Program-made: the position numbers and the translations under genes
Notes under the pieces: generated by a model
Told to the model about the DNA's origin: nothing
The model's database searches: none
What the model saw: the letters and a program-made list of their open reading frames with translations, nothing else
Part shown: positions 23,971 through 34,114 of the stretch, piece by piece
Layout of the letters: every line of letters starts with the position of its first letter
Numbering within the stretch: the first letter of the stretch is position 1
Assembly (NCBI GenBank): GCA_022225965.2
Contig: JAKJXP020000001.1
Location: 930,001-994,000 of the forward strand
DNA length: 64,000 bases
DNA from: Diatrype stigma
Lineage: Eukaryota > Ascomycota > Sordariomycetes > Xylariales > Diatrypaceae
Direction of reading: 5' to 3'

Positions 23971-24197
23971 AAAAATAACGGGAGCCGGTTTCTTAAAACC
24001 TGCTCCGGATGTTTATTACGGGGGGATTAAGGGCCGTTAAGAATGGACGGTATTCGATATTTTCGAAGGGTTTATTTAATCTAAAGGCAAATATAAGGGT
24101 AAAGCTTACGATGTAAGAAAGAATTATGCAAAAAGAAGTTTTGGCAGAGTATAAGGGTAGGAAAAGAAAGTTATAAAAGGATGCTCTTTCGGGGATA

Positions 24198-24250
24198 AGT
24201 AATTAAGTAAATAGGTCCATTCGAACGTAAAAATACATTATTATTATTAT
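24198..24250 (+). mobile_element. SINE-A, 3' tail (53 bp)
   Basis: Remainder of SINE-A after the LINE-B insertion: aataggtccattcgaacgtaaaaatac followed by ATT triplets. It is more RIPed than the 5' piece (ccg to tcg). The SINE target duplication CGACGTTTTA follows at 24251-24260. Confidence 0.8.
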
Positions 24251-25800
24251 CGACGTTTTAAACATTATTTTTAACTAAAAACGAAAAAACGCCTTTATTT
24301 TCGATTTAGTTAAAAGCAATCTTAAACATTTCCATAAAAGCCGGACCCCTTTAAATATACCGGTTATTGCGAAAACTTTTAAGATATATTTATTTAAAAA
24401 AGCGATTAAATAACTAGGAATCTTTTTCGATCTTAAGTTAAGCTTTAAAAAATACGCATTTAAATAAGCCGTTAAAGCTTTACGTATTACCAATTATATT
24501 CGCCATTTTAATAAAATGGCAAAGAAATTATTAACAAATAAAACCGCAATAACAATAAAGGCTTACGTAATATTAATAACTACCTTCGTCGCGGAAGTCT
24601 AATATTTAGGAAAAAAACGCCCAACAATTAAAGGCCAAGAATTCGCGTTAATAAACGTTTTAAGGTATTTCGTAATTTCCGACAAACCACTTAAAATCGC
24701 CGCCAAAATAATCCTCTTAATTTGGCGCATCATTAATATTTCAATTTTGTATCGTAAATTAAAAATCCCTCTTGTGATTATAATATATAAGCAAATACGA
24801 AAACGATACGCTATTCGGTTCCGTAACTTAAATCCGACTTATTCGGTAATATAACGCACTATCTAACCAAAAAAACGATAGCCTATGCGATTATAATTAA
24901 CGTCGGACCTAATGGTAAATTATTCCCGCTTTCGGCTACTAAATAAAAAATGGCCAAATAAGCTATTATCCGTTTTAACCGATAAAAAAAAACGTACATA
25001 AAAATGGCTTGAATCCGTGTCTTTTCGAAATTTAGTTATTTATTTTAATAATTCCAGAATCGACCGAATTAGCTAGGGCTTTATTACTTATTAAGGTAAT
25101 AAACGCTTATACGTAACTAATAAATTATTTTTAAACGTAAAAGTTTTCGACGGCAAAGTAATAACTATACATAAAGCGGTTTAATAAGCAAAAAACGTAT
25201 AATATAACTTAAAACCTTTCCCGATAGGTTTATATTTTTTTATCGATAATACGGCAATTATTCGATATATTTTTGGATATTTATCGAATAATTCCCAATA
25301 AAACGTTCTGGATTTCCATTAAGCCGTTTTCTTAATCCGATTATTAGCTTTTTTTATTTAATAAATTCCGAAATACGTTAAAATCGAAAGTAACGAAGCC
25401 GTAAACGCCTAAGCCAAATTCGGCATAAAGCGACCGGCCTTCGATAACGACAATTATATTATCGGTATTATAACCTTTTTTTATTTCCGACGTATCAGCC
25501 GGAAAAAGCATTTATTCGTTTTTTTTGCATAATGGTTACGTAATACATTACCGTTATATTAGCGATAAGAATTCGAAATAAGCAAGCCCTTTAAAGAATT
25601 TTTCCTTATTCGTATAATATTATACCGTTTTTTTACGGAACAATCCGGTTATAAGGACTTCGTTAGTTATTATAAACGCTTTAAGCATTCCGACGTTATC
25701 GATAAATGCCGCTGCCGTTACGGAAAGAATAAGAAACCGGATTACGTCGCCTCTTGCAGCTTATTTCAAGATATCTTCCGGTTTTTTGGAATCCGGGCGG
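24251..25800 (+). pseudogene. LINE-A ORF2, RT C-terminus and RNase H
   Basis: Resumes after SINE-A at the point corresponding to 'ADVLN' just after the RT catalytic box: 'KNAFIFD', 'LKHFHKSRTPLNIPV'-type sequence, and 'LGIFFDLKLSFKKY' (about 24420-24450). The RT thumb region follows. RNase H lies at about 25030-25480, with the first Asp box in 'VIYFNN' and the late 'YVKIESNEAVNA' box (about 25385-25420), a form of the HxxIxGNExAD motif. RIP stops are frequent. A Cys-rich stretch, probably the C-terminal knuckle of ORF2, follows to about 25800. Confidence 0.8.
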
Positions 25801-26178
25801 GGCACAAAACGGACGAACCTTTCGGCTATAATGGCTACCGAAACTTCGCAGCCTTTATCGAAAAGGTTCGCCCATATGGGCCGACGGCGGAGGAATAAAA
25901 TAATAACAATATTTCTGGACTTTGCTTTAAAGAATAAGCAACGGGCAAGTAACGAAGTTCCGGAAGGAAATAATTACTTATCGAAAAATAAAACCCTTTC
26001 TTATGTTAGACCCTAATACGCTTGCGCTTTGTTTTGAACCTGTTTACCCGAGTCCGTTCCTTAATACTTCAGCCGTCCTATATATTATACAGTATCGGCA
26101 CTTATATAAACTTAGTTATCCTATAAGACCACTTCTTATACATTCCTTTTAAGGGTGGGCTATATGTAATTAGGTAGC
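25801..26178 (+). mobile_element. LINE-A 3' UTR up to the gypsy insertion
   Basis: Non-coding 3' UTR of the family: CGCTTGCGCTTTG (26020s), CTTCAGCCGTCC (26078) and ATACAGTAT. It ends at GTAGC (26174-26178), the left 5-bp duplication of the Ty3/gypsy element. The LINE tail resumes at 41628. The open frame at 25786-26016 is untranslated remnant. Confidence 0.8.
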
Positions 26179-26388
26179 TGTAAAGGAATGGCTCTTATTT
26201 AGGGGGCTTGTTACGTAAGCGGCACGTAAGCGGCACCCAAGCGCCGTATTAAGGGCTAACGCCCATAAGGAAAACTTTATATATTTTTAAGAACTGTAAT
26301 TAAAAGTAATCTTATATATTTTTTTTGAAATAATTTCGCTTACGTTTAATTATTACGTTATTAGCTTTTAATTATTTATATTTTTATA
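26179..26388 (+). repeat. 5' LTR of Ty3/gypsy element, 210 bp
   Basis: Begins TGTAAAGGAATGG and ends TTTTTATA (ancestral CA end converted to TA). It aligns with the 3' LTR along its full length, including acgtaagcggcacgtaagcgg and aaaactttatatattttt. No tRNA-type primer-binding site (TGG...) follows directly; either RIP destroyed it or the element self-primes as some fungal chromoviruses do. Confidence 0.85.
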
Positions 26389-26582
26389 ATTCTTTAACTT
26401 TTTATTCGATATTTAACGCAATAATTTATATAAATAAAGCCAGTCGTAATTTCTAAAGCAAAACGGTTATAACGGATAATATAAGAAAAGATTTTTAGCG
26501 TCAAATCGCCGCCGAATCGGGCGAAAAGTAACGTACGAACGACGAAAACGGAAAAGCGATATCCGTTACCTTGCAAGACGAA
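26389..26582 (+). mobile_element. Ty3/gypsy leader, left piece
   Basis: 194 bp between the 5' LTR and the LINE-C tail. No convincing frame. It should be continuous with 33971-34114 before LINE-C inserted. No long TSD for LINE-C is visible; only GTTAC recurs (26566 region and 33970 region). Confidence 0.55.
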
Positions 26583-26660
26583 GATGATAATAATGATGAT
26601 GATGAATTTTTACGTCCGGATGGACCTATTTAGCTAATGTACCTAGTTATATACAAGCTA

Positions 26661-26674
26661 CCCCCCGAAGGGGG
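26661..26674 (-). other. 3' UTR hairpin CCCCC-TTCG-GGGGG of LINE-C
   Basis: On the minus strand a 5-bp GC stem closes a UUCG tetraloop, an unusually stable RNA hairpin about 80 nt from the element's 3' end. Also in the 22139-22349 copy (22267-22279) and, in RIPed form, in LINE-E (45600-45624). A role in RT recognition is inference. Confidence 0.6.
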
Positions 26675-27329
26675 TGTAAGAGATCTACAGGATGACTAAG
26701 GCTATATAAGGTCCGACACTGTTTAATGTATGGGACGGCTGGAATATTAAGGGTTTTAGGGGCCCATAACAGAGCGCGAGCGTATTGGGATTAACATAGG
26801 AAAGGGGTTTTTATTCTTCCGACGAGTGGTTATTTCCTTTCGGAGCCTCGTTATTCGTCCGTTGCTTATCCTTTAAAGCAGGGTCCAGAAATGTTGTGAT
26901 TTATTTTATTTTTCCGTCGTTGGCCCATACGGGCGAGCCTTTTCGATAAAGGCTGCGAAGTTTTAATGGCCATTATAACCAAAAAGTTCGCCCGTTTCGT
27001 GTCCTATCCGTATCCCAAAAAATCGGAAGGCACCTTAAAATAGGTTACAAGAAACGACGTAACCCGGTTCCTTATTTTTTCTATAGCGGCAGCGGCACTT
27101 CTTAATAACGTCGGGATATCCGAAGCGCTTATAATAGCTAATAAAGTTCCTATGGCCAAACCGTTCCGTAAAAAAACGGTGCAATATTATGTAAATAAAG
27201 GAAAGCTTTTTAAAAGGCTTACTTATTTCGAATTCCTATCGTTAATATAAAAGGGATATATTGCGGAATTACCAAATAAAAAAACGAATAAACGTTTTTT
27301 CCGGCTAATACGTTTAAAATACGTAAAGG

Positions 27330-30174
27330 TTATGATGCCAATAATGTAGTCGTCGTCGTCGATGGCCGGTCGTTTTGCATTTAATTTAGCTTAAGCGTTT
27401 GCGGCTTCGTTGCTTTCGATTTCGACGTATCCGGGGGCCCACTGAACGAAAAGGGCTTAAGGGCGTATTCGGATAATAGCCTAATAAAAAATTAAAAAGT
27501 TTTGCTGGAAATTATCCGAAAAATATCCGAAGATATATCGAATAATTGCCGTATTATCGATACAAAAATATAAGCCTATTAGGAGAGGTTTTAAGTCGTA
27601 TTAAACGTTTTTTGCTTATTATGCCGCTTTACGTACGGCTATTACTTCGCCGTCGAAAACTTTTATATTTAAAAGTAATCCATTAGTTATATATAAACGT
27701 TTGCCGTTTTAATAAGCAATAAAGCCCCAGCCAATTCGGTCGACCTTAAAGCCATTAAAATAAATAATTAAATTTCGAAAAAAAATGGATTCGAGCTACC
27801 TTTTATAGGCGTTTTTTCTTTTCTTTTTGTCGGCTAAAACGGATAACGGCTTATTTGGCCATTTCCTGTTTAGAAATAAAAGGCGGGGGCAATCTGCCGT
27901 TAAGTCCGACGTTAATTGCAGTCGCATAAGTTAGCGTTTTCTTAATTGGTTAATACGTTAAACGATTGGATAAGCCGGATTTAAACTGCGGAGCCAAATA
28001 ACGTATCGTTTTCGTATTTACTCGTATATTATTTCCGTAAGAAAAATGCTTAATTTGCGATACAAAATGGGAATATTAATAATGCGCCAAATTAAAAGGA
28101 TTCCCTTAGCGGCAATTCTAAATGGCTTATCGGAAATTATAAGGTATTCTAGAACGCTTATAAACGTAAGTCCTTATTTTTTAACTGCTAGGCGTTTTTT
28201 TCTTAAATATTAAGCCTTCGTATTATATGTAACTATTAATATTACGTAAGCTTTTGTTATTATTATAGTTTTATTCGGTAATAATCCTTTCGTTATTTTA
28301 TTAAGGTAACGAATATAATTAACGATACGTAAGGACTTAATAGCTTATTTAAATACGTATTCTTTAAAGCTAAGCTTGGAATCGAAAAAGATTCCCAGCC
28401 ATTTAATCGCTTCGATAAATGAATATATTTCAAAATTTCCCGTAATAACCGGTATATTTAAAGGGGTTCGGTTTTTATAAAAATGCTTAAGGTCGCTTTT
28501 GGCTGGATTAAAGATAAAAGCGTTTTCTCGTTCCCAATTGAGGGTATTTAAAACGTCGGCTATAAGCAAAGCGGCGGTTTTAGTTATAATTTTGCCTGTA
28601 CGTAATATTGTTACGTCGTCGGCATACCCAAAACGGATTAATAGGGCACTTTTCCGGAAAAAGGGTTCCGTATATAGCATAAATAATATTGGAAACATTA
28701 AAAAGCCTTAAGGAACGCCGTAAAATAAGGGGCCGGAATTCGTAATAACATCTTTTATTCGGATAAACGCAAAGCGATTAATTATAAACGAATTAATTTA
28801 TTTAATTAATAAGTAATTCCATTTTTATTGCCGCAATTAAAGTACCAATTTATTACGTAATATCGCATTAAAGGCACCGGTAACGTTTAAAGTTAAAAGC
28901 GATACGATCTTATTTTAAATGAAGGCTATTTTTATATTATGTATAATACATAATATTAAGTTTAATGCCGACCTTTTAAATAATGCGTCAAATTGTTAAA
29001 TATTAATAACGCCTTTGCAAATGGCTATTATTAATATACGTTTAATAATAAATCGCTTTAGGCCTTTTCCGAAACAGGAAAAAAAGGAAATGAAACGCCA
29101 AGATTTTACCGCCGTAAAATCGAACTTGTTTATTTTGGAAAACATAACGACCTTAACGATACGAAAAGGCGTTAAATAATATCCGTACCGTAAGTACCCT
29201 TTATATAAGATACGGACGGCGTTTTTAATAGCCGGTTACGTATATTAAAGTAATAAAGCCGTTAGTTCGTTTTTTCCCGGAGCCGTATTAAAAGTCTTAA
29301 TACAAACGTTTTTCATTTCCGCCATCGTTATTATTTAATTTTAAGGAATTAATTTGTATATATAAGCGATAGCCGAAAAATCGGCTGCGAAGGGATTTAA
29401 GTCGTAAGGCTTAAATAAGCGCTACGGATCTTTAATATTTTCGCCGTTTATTTATGAAATAAGGATTTTATGCCTAAAATAATTAATTTTCTTTTTTATA
29501 TCGGTTATTATTCGATTGCCGTTTATTATTAAGAAAATTCGGAAATTAATTTTAAGCTTATGTTAACTTATTATATTATAAATTAACTTATTTAAGGTAA
29601 TATTAACTATTCGCCGTTTTTAATATTGCTTTTTTACTCGTCGAATGATGGATTTATGTTTCTTCGTCGTATCCGAATCCGGAATTTCATTTTCCGCCGC
29701 CGATTGTCGCATCCGTTTGGTAACTTCGTCGCATTTTTCCGTTCATTACGACGCGTTTCGTCCGCGATTATATTTGGACTTTCCTAATGCTTTTATTATG
29801 CGATTAAGCGTTTTTAATAGCCGGAGAATTAAATCTTTGCATTTCTGGGTTAACGTAAATATTACGGGCCTTTTAATTTAATACGTATAAATAAATTAAA
29901 AAAACTTTAAAGCCGTATTTAACGGAAAAATAAGTTTAGGTTTAAAGATTTTAGCGAATTTGTCGATCGGTACTTTATTAATTAACGTATAATGGTTGGA
30001 ATTCGTATATATATTGCTATCGATTTTTATTATGTTTCTTAATATATTGGAAGCCATAAAGTCGATAATATTACCTAGATAATGCGTAGGCTCGTTTTTA
30101 TTAAGGACCTGAAAATCTTGGCTTTTAAACCAATCCGTTACTTTTTATTCTGAACCGTTATGTCGTCGTCGTTA
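27330..30174 (-). pseudogene. LINE-C ORF2 (EN end, RT, RNase H) left of SINE-B
   Basis: RT core frame at 28698-28345 is open for 117 codons: 'FPILFMLYTEP', catalytic YADD at 28626-28615, then 'NTLNWERENAFIFNPAKSDLK' region and 'WLGIFFDSKLSFKEY'. RNase H follows at about 27800-27330, with the 'GYVEIESNEAANA' box at about 27435-27396. Upstream, the EN domain runs to 30174, where SINE-B (with its TSD) interrupts. This is the second best preserved RT here after LINE-E. Confidence 0.82.
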
Positions 30175-30467
30175 TCGTAGTTGCTACGTTATTACCTGGA
30201 TAAGTGGTTAAACTATCCGTACCTTAACTAAGTCTGCCCAGCCCAGCAATTGCTGCGGTGGGTAACGATTTGGCTTATCGAAGTACGCAGCTGTTAAGCC
30301 GCGTGCATGCGACGCAAACCGAGCGGGCCTTGCCCGACGCCGCCAGCCAATGGCAACAAACCCGGCAGAATTCTGCCATCCGCCACCGATTTCCGACTTA
30401 CCGACTTGCGCCAACCAATAGCCGATATGCCGCCAGCCGTTGGTGCCGATTACCGATGGTGTGGGGC

Positions 30468-30581
30468 TGTCACGTGGATTCCTTACTAGATAGATCTTCC
30501 TAGCTTTCATTCTAGCTACAGGGACTCAACTTAATACAACTTCTTCCCCCCTTGATTCCGGATCCCTACAGTGATCCCACA
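30468..30581 (+). repeat. Left LTR of the miniature element
   Basis: Starts TGTCACGTGGATTCC and ends CAGTGATCCCACA; 111 bp identical to the right LTR. Confidence 0.68.
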
Positions 30582-30583
30582 TT

Positions 30584-30613
30584 TGGTGACGAGAGTGGGA
30601 CTCGAACCCACGC
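30584..30613 (+). other. tRNA-complementary primer-binding site
   Basis: Begins TGGTGACGAGAGTGGGACTC and continues into a region pairing as a complete T-arm. Read on the minus strand it is the 3' 30 nt of a tRNA: T-stem GTGGG/CCCAC around TTCGAGT, acceptor strand, discriminator A, then CCA. Eukaryotic tRNA genes do not encode CCA, so this derives from a mature tRNA primer and not from a tRNA gene. I do not assign the amino acid. Confidence 0.75.
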
Positions 30614-30617
30614 GGAT

Positions 30618-30733
30618 TGCTCCACGTGGATTCCTTACTAGATAGATCTTCCTAGCTTTCATTCTAGCTACAGGGACTCAACTTAATACAACTTCTTCCC
30701 CCCTTGATTCCGGATCCCTACAGTGATCCCACA
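30618..30733 (+). repeat. Right LTR of the miniature element
   Basis: Starts TGCTCCACGTGGATTCC and ends CAGTGATCCCACA. Differs from the left LTR only in the first few bases. Confidence 0.65.
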
Positions 30734-31134
30734 ATGTCCCCTGCCCCCCTCCGCAGACCTAACGTCCCTTTTTTCTATTCGACGTCCCTTTGGCAGCCCC
30801 TCCTGCTACGCAACCATTAGCCGGACCGCCCATTATTCGACGACCCGCCGCCGACTGGCAGCCCCCCCAGCCAACGGTACCCAAAACCCCTTCCGCCACC
30901 AGTCATCTATGTGGCAATAACAATGCGTCAATTCCGCCCCCGACGCCCCAGCCCCAGCCCCCCCCTTCTCTTTCTGTTAGCCCCAACTTGCTCGCGCTCT
31001 GTCCTGGGCCCTTAAGGCCCTAGATACTCCAGCCGTCCCATATACTATACAGTATCGGGCCTATGTAATTAGCTAGCCTAGGTAAATAGGTCCATCCGGA
31101 CGTAAAAATATATCATCATCGTAGCTGCTACGTT

Positions 31135-33760
31135 TAATGGACGGCGTTAAAATCCCTTGCTACCATTTTTCGGAAGCCAGGTGCTTATTGCTTTAGCTTA
31201 ATAAACAAAGCGTAAAATGTTCCGTTATTAAAATAAATATTCCCGATAATAACATTATTAATTTATATAACGACCGCGTTTTTAATAATACAGAAACGCA
31301 ATTATGCAATATTAAAAGTCGGGTTTTTTCGGACGTATATAAGAACCCTGGAATATTCCGTCTAGTTTTTTACCGGCGAAAAGGTATCATATTAGGGATA
31401 AATTTTGGTTTATCTTTTATTATGAAACGTTATTATTCATAGCTTTTATATTAATACGACGTCCGTTTTTGCGTCGTTTGCCGTTTTAAGTGCTATATTA
31501 TATATAATGCCTTTTTTTTTATTTTTACGGATATTAATTTATATTATAAATAATTATTTAAAAAATCGGGCGGTACTGTTATAAAAAGGCCGGAATCGTT
31601 TCGTTATCCTTAACGGTCGTAGAAATCTGCTTTTTTCCGAACGTATTACGCCCTTCTTTTTTCGTCGATCTTCCAATTATAAGAATCGGATTTTTTTTCG
31701 GAAAGGATCGTCTTATATAGGTAAAAAGTATTTACTAGTTCGTCGATATTATCGTTAGCCCCTGTTACTAGGACATTTCTGGCGATGGCTTTACGGAATC
31801 GGGCCTAGCGCTTATCCGCTGCCTAAATAACGTCTAAAATAAGGGGGCCCGCTAGTATGGGGTACTCCTTTGTTTTCCTTTCGTCGTCGTATAGGGGGTC
31901 GTTCCCTCTTTTTTCGGCGTCATCGATGTAAGTGTCCTCGCCGTTTTTCTCGCCGTTTTCTCCCATAGTAGTGGCAGCAACGGCAGTAATATAAGCAGGA
32001 ACGGGGGCGGGAGCGGGGGTAAGGGGTTGGGATAATGTCCGTCATGTTATTTGTAACGGCGGAGGGAAGGGCGGTTAAGGTCTTCTGGGGGTCCTAAGGC
32101 CCGCCGGTATGGAAGATCCCATAGGGTCGTCCTCCTTTTCTGTTCTGTTAACGAATGCCAATACCTAAATCTAGGCCTAAGCCGGTACCTGGATCTGGGC
32201 TTGCTATACCGATTATTAGGTTTTTTTCTTTTTCCGCAGCACTTTGTTATATTATTATTTACCTAACTATCTAATTTCGGCCAATTATTATTTAATTAGC
32301 CGGATAATCTCGTCGTTCTTTTTTATTAATCGGGCCGGACATGCCAGCGAATCGTACTTATGAAGGCCGCGGTAATTAAAGCATTTAATCTCGTTTTCGT
32401 AAACGCTTTCTTAATAAATAGCCTTATATACTTTATATTCCTTATTGCATTATTAATAGCGTAAATCATTATCGCAATGGCGCCTATTATAAAAGCCTAA
32501 GCAAATTTGGCATTATATAATTTTAAAAACCTTAATAATAAACTTTCCTAAACGGAAACCGAATATCTTAAAGCGTTTAACGGTTTATAAAAACGCCACG
32601 ACTTATTTTTGAATCGGGACATCCGATACGTATCGCCTGGAGCGATATAAAAAAATGGAATCGACGCCCGTTTGGATTATAACTTCGGCTTTAATAACCG
32701 AATTAATAAATTAAAAGCCTATATAAATACGGAGTTTCTTTAAAATCCCGATTAAGATATAAATATACCAGTTTTTGGCCTTTTCGATAATTAAGCCCTT
32801 TATTTTAAAGGCCTTATCGAAAATATATTGCTTAACGGTATTATTACGGAATTATAAAGCCCAGCCGGTTTTAACCTTTTAGGCGTTAATAATTTTTCGC
32901 AAACTAAGTTTTAAGGTATTAACTATTATGGCCCGGACATTTGCGAAACATAAAACGTACCATAAATGGTTAGGAATAAGGCGTAAGAAAAACCGGTTAT
33001 CGGCTTTTTTTACGGATTAAGGCTGGGATTAAAGTTGCGTTAATCGGTTAAGGCCTATCTTCTTTATTTCTTTAGGCTTTTTCCCGATATTGGTCCATTC
33101 CTGGGCATTACCAAATTTAAAACGGACTGCCGCTATATATAACCGTAACGGCGGAAATAGCGGCGACGTAATAACGGATTTTGGTTATAATGCAAAGGAA
33201 ACGCGTCGTTATTTATTTTAAGATAAGGGCGTATTTTTAGGGGATTCGTCGAAAACGAGGTCGATGGGGTTTTCCGATGGTATTAGTAATAAGGGAACGT
33301 AACGAAAAGCGACTAGGCCTTTTATCTTTATGCGGATAACATGAAAGAAATTAAAGTTTTCCGAACTCTTTACGTTAACTAGGTTTATAATAAATTGCTT
33401 AATTTGTTAATATATTAACCGGGCCTATTGCTAATGCGCGGATATGGATTATTAAAATGCGTTACGGGCGGTATTTAAAAATAAGGAATAAGTTATAAAT
33501 ACCTCGAATTTAATTCGGATGCTTTATTTTTTCTTTTTACGTATTAATTTAACTGCAACTAAAATGGAATTTATTAAGGGGTTTTTGAAAGTTCCTAAGG
33601 GAAACTGGATAAAAAGGTTTTCTTAGGACTTATATCTTTTCGGAATACCAGGTCTTGTTGCCGCCGTTTTGTCGTTTGGTTTTTTTAAAATAAAAGGAAT
33701 AGCTTTCGGGGCATTGCCGTCATTGCGATTACTATTAGCCATCGTGGATGGATTTATAGA
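31135..33760 (-). pseudogene. LINE-C ORF1 and start of ORF2, right of SINE-B
   Basis: Minus-strand ORF1 starts near 33757 by alignment with LINE-E (Met at 51816). It holds the Asn-rich N-terminus, the central region and the zinc-knuckle region (about 32270-32420), and a C-terminal coil near 31740-31860 (less RIPed). The first part of the EN domain lies between about 31600 and 31135 and continues left of SINE-B from 30174. RIP stops are frequent but fewer than in LINE-B. Confidence 0.65.
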
Positions 33761-33970
33761 TATAACGGGGGCCGGTTTTTTAAAACCTATTCCAAATATT
33801 TATTACGGGAGAATTAAAGGCCGCTAAGAATGGACGGTATCCAACATCCTCAAGGAGTTTGCTTAATCCAAAAGCAAATATAAGAATAAAGCTCACGATA
33901 TGAGGGAAAACCGTACAAAGAAAAGTCTTAGCAAAATATAGGAATAGGAAAAGAAAATTATAAAAGGATG

Positions 33971-34114
33971 TTACAAAACAAAAAAAAACCGCTGGCGACC
34001 GCCCAGCGTTAAGACGACGAAGGGAGCCCGGTATGCGAGAATTCCTTAAGCCACGGAAATTCCGAAAGCACTTCCGTACGCGCGGTCGGCAATTAGTCGT
34101 CGTTAGGTCGCATT
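33971..34114 (+). mobile_element. Ty3/gypsy leader, right piece (low RIP)
   Basis: ttacaaaacaaaaaaaaaccgctggcgaccgcc and on to the gag ATG. CA and TG are retained here, unlike in the flanking coding regions. The 90-codon frame from 34033 overlaps gag in another phase and is not supported. Confidence 0.55.

Larger units (their letters stand above)
17539..24183 (-). mobile_element. LINE-B, full-length Tad1-like LINE, heavily RIPed
   Basis: Inserted in the tail of SINE-A. TSD CCCTTTCGGGGATA (17525-17538) and CTCTTTCGGGGATA (24184-24197), one C/T difference. Minus strand, 3' tail at 17539 (ATAATGATAATGATAATAATG plus tttttacgtccggatgg), 5' end ctttcttttccta..aaaggatg at 24183. Without the 211-bp insert and its TSD it is about 6.4 kb. 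It is more strongly RIPed than LINE-E or LINE-C. Confidence 0.85.
30460..30733 (+). mobile_element. Miniature LTR retrotransposon (TRIM/SMART-like)
   Basis: Two 111-bp direct repeats (30471-30581 and 30623-30733) are identical, and each ends GATCCCACA. With upstream bases they start TG (30468 TGTCACGTGG; 30618 TGCTCCACGTGG), giving 114- and 116-bp TG..CA LTRs. Alternatively the left LTR starts at 30460, giving TGTGGG..CCCACA ends. Two bases after the left LTR is a sequence complementary to a tRNA 3' end including CCA. The internal region is only about 36 bp, with no gene and no clear polypurine tract. It interrupts SINE-B at the site ccgattaccga(c/t)g-tcccc; the target duplication is unclear (ATG on both sides). 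It is un-RIPed. Confidence 0.68.
30191..31118 (+). mobile_element. SINE-B, interrupted by a miniature LTR element
   Basis: GC-rich SINE inserted in LINE-C's EN region. TSD TCGTAGTTGCTACGTT (30175-30190) and TCGTAGCTGCTACGTT (31119-31134), one C/T difference in 16. 5' end ATTACCTGGATAAG; box A-like TAACTAAGTCTG at 30225-30236. It has the same C-rich middle and LINE-type tail (aaataggtccatccggacgtaa, ATC triplets) as SINE-A and SINE-C. Without the roughly 270-bp insert it is about 650 bp. Confidence 0.85.
26583..33970 (-). mobile_element. LINE-C, full-length Tad1-like LINE inside the gypsy leader
   Basis: 3' tail at 26583 (GATGATAATAATGATGATGATG then aatttttacgtccggatgg) and 5' end ..aaagaaaattataaaaggatg at 33970. 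Removing SINE-B with its duplicated target leaves about 6.45 kb, the length of LINE-E. RIP is moderate: the RT catalytic box is still YADD. The 3' UTR hairpin is almost perfect (26661-26674). Confidence 0.85.

Noticed and set aside
24275..24493. 72-codon minus-strand frame
   Set aside because: Antisense shadow of the plus-strand RT C-terminus of LINE-A.
30584..30622. tRNA gene on the minus strand
   Set aside because: Only the 3' third of a tRNA is present, and it includes CCA, which eukaryotic tRNA genes do not encode. A primer-binding site between LTRs explains it better.
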